From NCBI GenBank assembly GCA_029983675.1, contig JASBYY010000056.1:1-14974 (forward strand): a stretch of 14,974 nt of DNA. Reading direction: 5' to 3'. The stretch is from Bacteroidales bacterium (GTDB lineage: Bacteria > Bacteroidota > Bacteroidia > Bacteroidales > F082). The notes beneath the pieces are model-generated. The model did no database searches, was not told where the DNA came from, and worked only from the letters and a program-made list of their open reading frames with translations. Below are positions 1 through 5,838 of this stretch, one piece after another (position 1 is the stretch's first letter; each line of letters begins with the position of its first letter). Position numbers and translations under genes: made by a program.

Positions 1-45
1 TTGATGGTTTTTCATATTATTGCACTGCTTTTGGCGGACTTTGGG

Positions 46-183
46 CCGCCGTCCCATACCCACAAACCTTATCGGTTCAGGACACATATTCCTATCCGGG
101 TCCTCGGGACGACGGGTGCCGGGCGGTCAAAAAAGATACTTGGGTCTTGCCCATTTGCCACAGACTGTTTACCGTCCGGCCCC
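46..183. ncRNA. Possible structured RNA in non-coding left edge
   Basis: Nothing in 1-333 reads as a convincing protein; the one 80-codon frame has no family features. The stretch is markedly richer in G and C than the AT-rich flanks and carries several complementary segments. Positions 46-55 pair with 106-115 (one mismatch), 58-61 with 98-101, 65-68 with 74-77, 79-82 with 90-93, 118-127 with 171-180 (one wobble), and 141-144 with 150-153. Together these allow one multibranched domain followed by a long hairpin. The single imperfect pairs are G-U on opposite strands in the two long stems, so the strand cannot be decided from pairing. A TAnnTTTG box at 250-257 on the minus strand points into the region. 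I checked from memory for tmRNA, RNase P RNA, SRP RNA, 5S rRNA and cobalamin/TPP riboswitch signatures and found none. A 6S-like RNA or an unknown leader is possible. Confidence 0.22.
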
Positions 184-249
184 ATTGTCCTTGGTTATAC
201 ATTAGGTTTATTGTCTCTGTTTTTATTCATAAGCATCTGTTAGTTGTTG

Positions 250-257
250 CAAATTTA
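250..257 (-). promoter_or_regulatory. Candidate -7 box reading leftwards
   Basis: The minus strand reads TAAATTTG, a full match to the Bacteroidetes -7 consensus TAnnTTTG. It would start a transcript near 245 running through the structured stretch at 46-183. A -33 element at the usual distance is not clear; a TTTG lies 15 nt upstream, which is closer than normal. Confidence 0.3.
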
Positions 258-258
258 G

Positions 259-266
259 TATTTTTG
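259..266 (+). promoter_or_regulatory. Candidate -7 box for thpR
   Basis: TATTTTTG matches TAnnTTTG and lies 67 nt before the chosen thpR start. It is almost back to back with the minus-strand box at 250-257. The expected transcript begins close to a short inverted repeat (266-270 with 280-284). Confidence 0.4.
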
Positions 267-333
267 CCCTAGCAAACTAAGGGCGCAGACAACCACGCTG
301 CAAATCTAAGGTTTGCCAAAAATCTGGACGAAG

Positions 334-903
334 ATGAAACGTACTTTTTTGGCCATTCCCATTAATGGGGGGGCGGAGTTTCCTGCTCTTTCGCAGCGTT
401 TGCAACGCAACTTGCAGCATGAGAAGCGCAATATCAATTGGTGTAAGACCGATCAGACCCATCTCACCTTGAAGTTTGTGGGCGACACGCCCGATAAGGA
501 CATTCCTGTCATCATAGAAGCCTGCCGAAAAGTGGCTGAGAACCACCGGCCCTTTGCCATGGACTTCGACCGGACGGGCATTTTCGGTAGCAACCATTCG
601 CCGAGGGTCATTTGGCTGGGCATGACGAACGAGCCTAAGGCCTTATACGACCTTGAGGAAGACCTCCTCAATGCCTTTGATGCCATCGGTTACCTGCGCG
701 ACCGGCAGAATTTTGTGCCGCATATCACGGTGTGCCGCATCAAGCAACTGATAGACAAGCCTTTTTTCCAGCAGATATACCAAGGCATTGAGCAAAAGAC
801 CTACTTGCACGCCGATGTGAACGAAATTGTGTATTTTCAGAGTTTTCTCCAGCCTACGGGAGCTTTCTATAAAGTGTTAAAGAAGATTCCGTTGGGAGGA
901 TAA
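334..903 (+). CDS. thpR: RNA 2',3'-cyclic phosphodiesterase (2H phosphoesterase)
   Basis: This 189-aa protein belongs to the LigT/ThpR branch of the 2H phosphoesterase superfamily. Such enzymes open 2',3'-cyclic phosphate ends of RNA and were first known as tRNA 2'-5' ligases. Both catalytic H-x-T-x motifs are visible, HLTL at residues 43-46 and HITV at 130-133, in the usual spacing. Length and the N-terminal start MKRTFLAIPI are normal for the family. A TTG at 313 would add seven residues unlike the family N-terminus, so I chose the ATG at 334. The gene stands alone: a candidate promoter lies upstream at 259-266 and the next genes are convergent. The biological substrate in these bacteria is not known from the sequence. 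Confidence 0.9.
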   Translation: MKRTFLAIPINGGAEFPALSQRLQRNLQHEKRNINWCKTDQTHLTLKFVGDTPDKDIPVIIEACRKVAENHRPFAMDFDRTGIFGSNHSPRVIWLGMTNEPKALYDLEEDLLNAFDAIGYLRDRQNFVPHITVCRIKQLIDKPFFQQIYQGIEQKTYLHADVNEIVYFQSFLQPTGAFYKVLKKIPLGG

Positions 904-985
904 AATAGCTGTGGAAAACAAAGGGGCTGCTATTGGAAAAATCTTCGTTGTGTATCAATAGGGAACCGCAATGTTCAACGGCTCT

Positions 986-1216
986 TTATCCCATTTTCCC
1001 AGTTCTCAATTCAGTTTCTAAAAAGGAATAAACATAGCCTGCACTTTGGAAAAACAAGCCTGTGGCTGGACGAAGCAAGGCTTGGTAAGTGTCGGAGTTG
1101 TAAAAGGTATCGAAAGCTGTTTCCATATCAAGCTCTCGACGTTCCATCAGCAGGGCAATAATGTCGCTGGTCAGTATCTCGACCATGAAATCAAAGTCTT
1201 TTTGCGTGACGTTCAT
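986..1216 (-). CDS. Small protein, last gene of the DUF3791/DUF3990 cassette
   Basis: A 76-aa soluble protein with no membrane segment or signal peptide. Its middle (DMETAFDTFYNSDTYQALL) and the following TGLFFQSAGYVY segment resemble, from memory, short uncharacterised proteins that accompany DUF3990 genes in Bacteroidetes; a predominantly helical fold is likely. The start overlaps the end of the DUF3990 gene by 26 nt in a different frame, which indicates translational coupling and a shared function. Its small size and tight linkage to a putative ADP-ribosyltransferase fit an antitoxin or accessory role, but this is inference. No catalytic motif is visible. The gene ends 82 nt from the convergent thpR, with no clear terminator between them. 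Confidence 0.7.
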   Translation of the reverse strand: MNVTQKDFDFMVEILTSDIIALLMERRELDMETAFDTFYNSDTYQALLRPATGLFFQSAGYVYSFLETELRTGKMG

Positions 1217-1691
1217 ATTCTCGATAGTTTTTCGATAGCTTTTTCAGTAAAAACGTATATTGAAAGGTGATGCCTTTCATGTATTTCAGGCGGTTCATAA
1301 ATTCTTCGGTGTCGATGTAACCCTCTTTATAGTTAAATATCTGACGCCCGACACGATCGTTGGCAATAGGGCCGTAAATAATATCAAAGTCATGAATATT
1401 GCTCATACTGGCAGTGTTCCTATTGGCGAAAATGAAGTCGGCCCATTCTTTTGAATAATCTCTGAAAATCTTGATATTTAATGAGTTGTCTTGTAATAAG
1501 TTCTCATCGAATTCAAATTCGGTAACAAAAGATAGTCCTCCTAATCGTTCAACAGTAAATGCCGACATTTCTTCTGCTTGCCGGTAGCTTTCCGAAAGAT
1601 AGAATGCCTTTCCGAAATCCTTGTTGGGTTTGGATTTGGCTAAATCGATGTGCTTGATAAGCGCATTTGATCCGTGATAAAGCCTAATCAT
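1191..1691 (-). CDS. DUF3990 protein, ADP-ribosyltransferase-like
   Basis: This 166-aa protein fits the DUF3990 family. Diagnostic parts are LYHGS at residues 4-8, DFGKAFYLSESYRQAEEMS at 25-43, a central EWADFIFANR at 82-91, YGPIANDRV at 106-114 and QYTF at 144-147. The HG...GxxFY arrangement (H6, Y31) resembles the NAD-binding part of PARP-like ADP-ribosyltransferases; the third position of an H-Y-E type triad may be Q144 here. An ADP-ribosylating activity is therefore plausible but not shown. The ATG at 1691 was preferred over an in-frame start at 1715 because it begins directly at the family N-terminus and forms an ATGA overlap with the stop of the upstream DUF3791 gene. Base composition is visibly more AT-rich than the neighbouring core genes, suggesting transfer. 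A toxin or host-target effector role is the main hypothesis. Confidence 0.78.
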   Translation of the reverse strand: MIRLYHGSNALIKHIDLAKSKPNKDFGKAFYLSESYRQAEEMSAFTVERLGGLSFVTEFEFDENLLQDNSLNIKIFRDYSKEWADFIFANRNTASMSNIHDFDIIYGPIANDRVGRQIFNYKEGYIDTEEFMNRLKYMKGITFQYTFLLKKLSKNYREYERHAKRL

Positions 1692-1909
1692 AGCAAACCT
1701 CCTGATTTTTTGCAAAAATCCGACATGGCTTCTACCATGTCATCGAAAGGCAGTGTGTGCATGACACCATAGTTGCATTCTACGAAACCCACACCACCAT
1801 AACGCCTGATGTAGCGATAGGCTTGTTTTGCAGAGAGTTGGTATCGCTCCGCAAAAAGGTTGATCAGCATGATGAGATATTCTATCTTGTCGATGGTGTC
1901 TTGCGGCAT
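1688..1909 (-). CDS. DUF3791 family protein, first gene of the cassette
   Basis: A 73-aa helical protein matching the general pattern of DUF3791: an N-terminal helix (IDKIEYLIMLINLFAERY), a segment SAKQAYRYIRRYGG at residues 26-39, then YGVMHTLPFDDMVEAMSDF near the C-terminus. Members are small soluble proteins of unknown function, commonly encoded beside DUF3990 genes. The ATG at 1909 was chosen. A longer frame from a TTG at 1933 would run through the candidate promoter at 1931-1938 and cannot be translated from a transcript starting there. The stop codon overlaps the DUF3990 start (ATGA), so the two are likely made together. By analogy with two-component toxin modules it may neutralise or guide the DUF3990 partner; this is untested inference. 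Confidence 0.75.
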   Translation of the reverse strand: MPQDTIDKIEYLIMLINLFAERYQLSAKQAYRYIRRYGGVGFVECNYGVMHTLPFDDMVEAMSDFCKKSGGLL

Positions 1910-1930
1910 TTTTCTATTGTTTTTGTTTTG

Positions 1931-1938
1931 CAAATGTA
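1931..1938 (-). promoter_or_regulatory. -7 box for the DUF3791/DUF3990 cassette
   Basis: The minus strand reads TACATTTG, a full TAnnTTTG match, ending 21 nt before the ATG at 1909. This gives a short leader and supports that start. No clear TTG-type -33 element is seen at the usual distance. Confidence 0.5.
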
Positions 1939-2099
1939 CATTTTTTTCTTTTTATCCTTGTCTGTATGCAAAATGCAAAAACCTTGAACTCATGTTTTAT
2001 TTTCTAAAAAAGAGTTTGCGTGGTTTTTTCTGCCGTTGCTTTTGCCGAATTGTTTTTCTCATTATGGTTATATTATTCTGAGCCAATTGGATTTATTTG

Positions 2100-2107
2100 T
2101 ACTTTTG
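2100..2107 (+). promoter_or_regulatory. -7 box for ptb-buk
   Basis: TACTTTTG matches TAnnTTTG exactly and lies 44 nt before the ptb start. The -33 position holds only TTCTG (2076-2080). The 190 bp between this box and the divergent cassette start hold no recognisable gene. Confidence 0.5.
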
Positions 2108-2151
2108 CGAAATCTTAAATAAAATCATCTAAAAGTAAATATTATAAAATA

Positions 2152-3054
2152 ATGGAAATCAGAAAGTTAGACGAAATGTTCGAGGTCTTGCGCAGCAAGC
2201 CCAAGAAACGTCTTGTTGCCGCTTATGCCAACGACGATCACACAATTTGTGCGGTGAATGCCGCTGTTGAAAACGGTCTTATCGATGCCACGCTGATAGG
2301 CGACGAAGCCACAATCGCAGCTGTTTGCAAGGCTGAAAACATCAACATGGCGAATTTCAAGATCGTACAGGAAGCAGAAGATGTGAAAGCCGCCGCCAAG
2401 GCTTGCGATATGATCAATGCCGGCGAAGCCGATATTCTGATGAAAGGCTTGCTGCCCACCGATAAGTACATGCACGCCATCCTCAACAAGGATCGCGGCT
2501 TATGCCCGCCTAAAGTTACATTGGCTCACGTGGCGGTTGTGGAAAACCCGAATTACCATAAGCTGCTCGTTGTCAGCGATAGTGCTATCATTCCTTTGCC
2601 CGACCTGAAGCAAAAGCAGACCCTGCTGAAATATGTCACTACCACGGCAAAAGCCATAGGCATTGCCTGTCCCAAAGTCGCCTTGGTGTGCGCGACCGAA
2701 CAGATGATTGCCAGCATCCCTGCTTGTGTTGAGGCTGCTCTCATCGCCAAGATGGCCGATCGTGGCCAGATCAAGGGTTGTCTCGTCGATGGACCGCTTT
2801 CGCTTGACCTCGCTTTGGATGCCGAAACGGTGGCCATCAAGAATCTCAACAGCCCCGTTGCCGGTGATGCCGACTGCTTGGTATTTCCCAATCTCGAAAG
2901 CTGCAATGTGTTCTACAAATGCTGCACGAAGTTCGACAGGTCGGAGATTGCCGCTGTGCTGATGGGTGCCAAGGTGCCTTGTGTGCTGTCGTCGCGTGGC
3001 GATACGGCCAAGACCAAACTCTATTCCATAGCCTTAGCAGCCATGTTGGCTTAA
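2152..3054 (+). CDS. ptb: Phosphate butyryltransferase
   Basis: A 300-aa protein of the phosphate acetyl/butyryltransferase family, at the normal length for Ptb and lacking the long N-terminal domains of some Pta enzymes. It exchanges CoA for phosphate on butyryl-CoA, or on related short branched acyl-CoAs, giving the acyl phosphate used by the next gene product. Family segments visible are MKGLLPTDKYM at about residues 96-106, VVSDSAIIPLPDL near the middle, KMADRGQIKGCLVDGPLSLDLAL, and the C-terminal VLSSRGDTAKTKLYSIALAA. The adjacent butyrate kinase gene, 34 nt downstream on the same strand, confirms the Ptb assignment over Pta. The preferred acyl chain cannot be read from the sequence. Six cysteines fall in the C-terminal third, more than I would expect, with no obvious metal-binding spacing. 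Confidence 0.9.
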   Translation: MEIRKLDEMFEVLRSKPKKRLVAAYANDDHTICAVNAAVENGLIDATLIGDEATIAAVCKAENINMANFKIVQEAEDVKAAAKACDMINAGEADILMKGLLPTDKYMHAILNKDRGLCPPKVTLAHVAVVENPNYHKLLVVSDSAIIPLPDLKQKQTLLKYVTTTAKAIGIACPKVALVCATEQMIASIPACVEAALIAKMADRGQIKGCLVDGPLSLDLALDAETVAIKNLNSPVAGDADCLVFPNLESCNVFYKCCTKFDRSEIAAVLMGAKVPCVLSSRGDTAKTKLYSIALAAMLA

Positions 3055-3088
3055 TTTTCAGTATCATAAATCAAAAAAATAGAAAATA

Positions 3089-4162
3089 ATGACACACAAA
3101 ATATTGACGATCAATCCGGGTTCCACTTCCACGAAAATTGCCGTTTTTGAAGAAGAAACCCAAGTTTTCAAGAAAACCTTGAAGCACTCCACCGAAGAGC
3201 TGGCTCTGTTTGAAAAAATCGCCGACCAATATCCTTTCCGTAAGGAAGTCATTTTGCGTGAGCTGAAAGAAGCTGGCGTTGACCTCAGCGACGTGGCTTG
3301 TGTCGTAGGACGCGGAGGCCTGCTGAAGCCCCTTATTTCAGGCGTTTATGGCGTGAATGAAGCCATGGTCAAGGATTTGTTCAACAGCCCTGTCGGTGAA
3401 CATGCCTGCAATCTTGGTGGCTTGATTGCCAAAGATATTGCAAAGGAAATCGGTGTCAATGCCTACGTGGCCGACCCCGTCGTTGTTGACGAGATGGAGG
3501 AAGTGGCACGTTTTTCGGGACATCCGGCATTCCCGCGTTTGTCGGTGTTTCATGCCTTGAACCAGAAAATCATTGCCCGTCAGTTGGCCAAGGATCTTGG
3601 CAAGAAATACGAAGACCTGAACCTGATCGGCGTGCATCTCGGCGGCGGCATTTCATGTGGTGCCCACAAGAAAGGTCGTGTGGTCGATGTCAACAACGCT
3701 TTGAACGGCGAAGGTCCTTTCACACCCGAACGTTCGGGAACGCTTCCTGCCGGCTTGCTTGTAGATGCTTGTTTCAGTGGTAAATACACCAAGAAGGAAA
3801 TCGGACTGATGCTGAAAGGTAAGGGCGGTTTTGTGGCTTATCTTGGCACCAACGATGCCCTTGAAGTCGAAAATGCGGTGAAGGCTGGTAATAAGGAATG
3901 GGAACTCGTTTATCGTGCCATGGCTTATCAGATTGCCAAGGAAGTCGGCGGATTGGCCGCTTCTGCGCTTAGTATGGATGTCGATGCCATCTATATCACG
4001 GGCGGCATGGCTTATGACAAGACATTCTGCGGTATCTTGAAGGATCATTTCGGAAAGATCGCCCCCGTGTACGTTTATCCCGGTGAGGATGAGATGAAAG
4101 CCTTGGCTCTCAATGGCCTGATGGTGCTGAACCATGAAGTGGAGGCCAAAGTATATCAATAA
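3089..4162 (+). CDS. buk: Butyrate kinase
   Basis: A 357-aa ASKHA-fold kinase. It transfers phosphate from butyryl phosphate (or isobutyryl/isovaleryl phosphate) to ADP, yielding ATP and the free acid. The N-terminal ILTINPGSTSTKIAVF is the classical first phosphate-binding signature of acetate/butyrate kinases. HLGGGISCGAHKKGRVVDVNNA in the middle and AIYITGGMAYD near the C-terminus are the second phosphate and adenosine motifs. The length matches Buk and is shorter than typical AckA. It forms an operon with ptb, and there is a hairpin just after the stop. No butyryl-CoA-forming genes are in the window, so the acyl-CoA source lies elsewhere; oxidative decarboxylation of branched-chain keto acids is one candidate in Bacteroidales. 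Confidence 0.93.
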   Translation: MTHKILTINPGSTSTKIAVFEEETQVFKKTLKHSTEELALFEKIADQYPFRKEVILRELKEAGVDLSDVACVVGRGGLLKPLISGVYGVNEAMVKDLFNSPVGEHACNLGGLIAKDIAKEIGVNAYVADPVVVDEMEEVARFSGHPAFPRLSVFHALNQKIIARQLAKDLGKKYEDLNLIGVHLGGGISCGAHKKGRVVDVNNALNGEGPFTPERSGTLPAGLLVDACFSGKYTKKEIGLMLKGKGGFVAYLGTNDALEVENAVKAGNKEWELVYRAMAYQIAKEVGGLAASALSMDVDAIYITGGMAYDKTFCGILKDHFGKIAPVYVYPGEDEMKALALNGLMVLNHEVEAKVYQ

Positions 4163-4174
4163 GAAATCTCCGGA

Positions 4175-4196
4175 AACCTGCCAATAGAGGCGGGTT
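4175..4196 (+). terminator. Hairpin after buk, possible terminator
   Basis: Positions 4175-4182 pair with 4189-4196 over 8 bp including one G-U, with a 6-nt loop, starting 13 nt after the buk stop. There is no T-tract after it, so intrinsic termination is uncertain. Confidence 0.35.
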
Positions 4197-4222
4197 CGTT
4201 ACCAAACAGAATACACAAAAAT

Positions 4223-4258
4223 TGAAGGTTGAAGGATGTGCGTATCGTTCAACCTTCA
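4223..4258 (+). repeat. 11-bp perfect inverted repeat before the ndpA-like gene
   Basis: Positions 4223-4233 are perfectly complementary to 4248-4258, with a 14-nt loop. It lies between buk and the nucleoid-associated protein gene and covers an in-frame upstream ATG at 4236. It is followed by TCATTTCATTC, not a clean T-run. It may be the actual terminator of ptb-buk, a protein-binding palindrome, or a leader hairpin of the next gene. Confidence 0.5.
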
Positions 4259-4283
4259 TCATTTCATTCAAATCCCAACAATA

Positions 4284-5303
4284 ATGTCAGTAATTCGCAA
4301 TCTCGCCTTGCATTTCGTTGGAAACAAACAGGCCGGCGAAGGTTTGTGTTGCTCACAAAACCTGCTGTCTTCCGATGAAACCATGCGCAACATCCTCCAT
4401 GAATGTTTTCTGCCTTTGTTCCTGACAGAAGAACATTACCGGTTCAGACATGAAACCGATTTGAAATATAACGAGGTTTATGGTATTGTTTCCGATATAT
4501 TCGATGACCCCGACAGCCTATTAATCCATTCGGTGAAGCTGGCCAAGCAACTCTACGACAAGAGCGATCATCCGAAAATCAAGGCAGGCGAGTTCTGTGT
4601 TGTGCATTTCACCGATTGCAGTGTTGACGGGCAGCATTGCGATGCCGTAGGCTTATTCAAGTCGGAGGGTAAGGACACGTTTTTACGTGTCTGGAGTTCT
4701 GAAAAGGGTCTCGATCTGACTTCGGAGCAAGGTATCAGTACCAAGTGTCTCGACAAGGGCTGTCTGATTTTCAATATCGAACGTGAAGACGGCTATGTCA
4801 TCACCATTGTTGACAACACCAACCGTAGCGAAGCACAGTACTGGACCGATCATTTTCTGAGTGTGATTCAAAAGCAAAACCAGTATTTTAATACGCAGGC
4901 GGTTCTTTCGATGACGAAAAATTTTGTTGTCAAGGAATTGCCGCAGCAGTTTGAGGTCTCCAAAGCCGATCAAGCCGACCTTTTGAACCGTTCGATGGCT
5001 TTTTTCAAAGAAAAAGACACATTCGAAAAGGATGCTTTTGTCAATGAAGTGATGGAACAACCTGCTGTCATCGAGAGTTTTCACAAGTATCGCAACAACT
5101 TTGAGGAACGCGAAGACTGTACCATAGCTGACAATTTTGAGATCAATGGCTCTGCCATGAAAAAGCAGTTCAGGTCGTTTAAGAGTGTCATCAAGCTGGA
5201 CAAGAACTTTCACATCTATGTGCATGGTGACCGTGACCTTATCGAACAAGGGGAAGACGAAAAGGGTAAGTACTACAAGGATTATTACAAACAAGAATCA
5301 TAA
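4284..5303 (+). CDS. Nucleoid-associated protein, NdpA/YejK (NA37) family
   Basis: A 339-aa soluble protein with the overall layout of the 37-kDa nucleoid-associated protein family. It has the N-terminal MSVIRNLALHFVGNK, a central segment GEFCVVHFTDCSVDGQHCDA followed by VGLFKSEGKDTFLRV, the conserved CLIFNIEREDGYVITIVDN near residues 165-185, then AQYWTDHFL. The C-terminal part ends with HIYVHGDRDLIEQGEDEKGKYYKDYY. Members bind DNA or associate with the nucleoid; the precise role is unknown. I chose ATG 4284: it gives the family N-terminus, whereas the upstream ATG at 4236 lies inside a strong inverted repeat and adds 16 residues that do not resemble the family. No TAnnTTTG box is visible in 4163-4283, so it may depend on read-through from buk. 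A GNAT gene follows after 11 nt. Confidence 0.85.
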   Translation: MSVIRNLALHFVGNKQAGEGLCCSQNLLSSDETMRNILHECFLPLFLTEEHYRFRHETDLKYNEVYGIVSDIFDDPDSLLIHSVKLAKQLYDKSDHPKIKAGEFCVVHFTDCSVDGQHCDAVGLFKSEGKDTFLRVWSSEKGLDLTSEQGISTKCLDKGCLIFNIEREDGYVITIVDNTNRSEAQYWTDHFLSVIQKQNQYFNTQAVLSMTKNFVVKELPQQFEVSKADQADLLNRSMAFFKEKDTFEKDAFVNEVMEQPAVIESFHKYRNNFEEREDCTIADNFEINGSAMKKQFRSFKSVIKLDKNFHIYVHGDRDLIEQGEDEKGKYYKDYYKQES

Positions 5304-5314
5304 ATAGTGTCGTG

Positions 5315-5815
5315 ATGCTTACACTGAAACAATGTGGTATTTCCGATTTGGAGGCGGTTGTGGCGTTGAACGAGACGGTTTATGAGGGTTTGTCCGACAA
5401 GACTTTATTGCGTCATAACACAAGGGAAATGTTGGCTTCGTGCTTGTACGAACCTAATGTCACATTGGGTATATGGGATGGTGCCGTTTTGGTTGCGGCA
5501 GGTATTTTTTATGTTCCCCAAACTATCGAAGAAGACCATGTCCACGATTTGAACTTGCCGGGAGCATACAAGTCCGGCAATCAGAAACTGTTTCTGGTGC
5601 GAGAGTCCTATCGTGGTCGGGGATTGCAACGCCGTTTGATTCGAGAAATTGAAAAAATGGCGTTCGATCGGGGTTACAACCTGCTTTGCACCACCTGTGC
5701 GCCCGGTAACATGTACAGCATCGCTAATTTTGAGAAGGAGGGCTATACCTATGCCAAAACGGAAAGAAAATACGGTGGGATGATTAGAAATCTGTATTTC
5801 AAGGTGATAAGATAG
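5315..5815 (+). CDS. GNAT family N-acetyltransferase
   Basis: A 166-aa acetyltransferase with the GNAT fold. The acetyl-CoA binding motif A is visible as VRESYRGRGLQRRLI (R-G-R-G-L-Q core), followed by a helix and then the motif B-like segment CAPGNMYSIANFEKEGYTYAKTERKYGGM. This resembles the asparagine/tyrosine region seen in many GNATs where the acceptor is a small molecule or protein terminus. The substrate is not predictable. A GTG three bases upstream (5312) is an equally short alternative start. The gene lies 11 nt after the nucleoid-associated protein gene and is probably co-transcribed with it. It converges on dnaG with only 23 nt between stops and no visible terminator. Confidence 0.83.
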   Translation: MLTLKQCGISDLEAVVALNETVYEGLSDKTLLRHNTREMLASCLYEPNVTLGIWDGAVLVAAGIFYVPQTIEEDHVHDLNLPGAYKSGNQKLFLVRESYRGRGLQRRLIREIEKMAFDRGYNLLCTTCAPGNMYSIANFEKEGYTYAKTERKYGGMIRNLYFKVIR

Positions 5816-5838
5816 GACTTCCGTTCCCATCGACTTTG

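Noticed and set aside
1..243. 80-codon plus-strand frame at the left edge
   Set aside because: No family features, mixed composition, and it runs through a stretch better explained by RNA pairing.
904..934. 6-bp inverted repeat (904-909 with 929-934) between thpR and the cassette as a terminator
   Set aside because: The loop is 19 nt, the stem is AT-rich and no T-tract follows on either strand.
4236..4283. Upstream ATG for the nucleoid-associated protein
   Set aside because: It lies within an 11-bp inverted repeat and adds residues unlike the family N-terminus.
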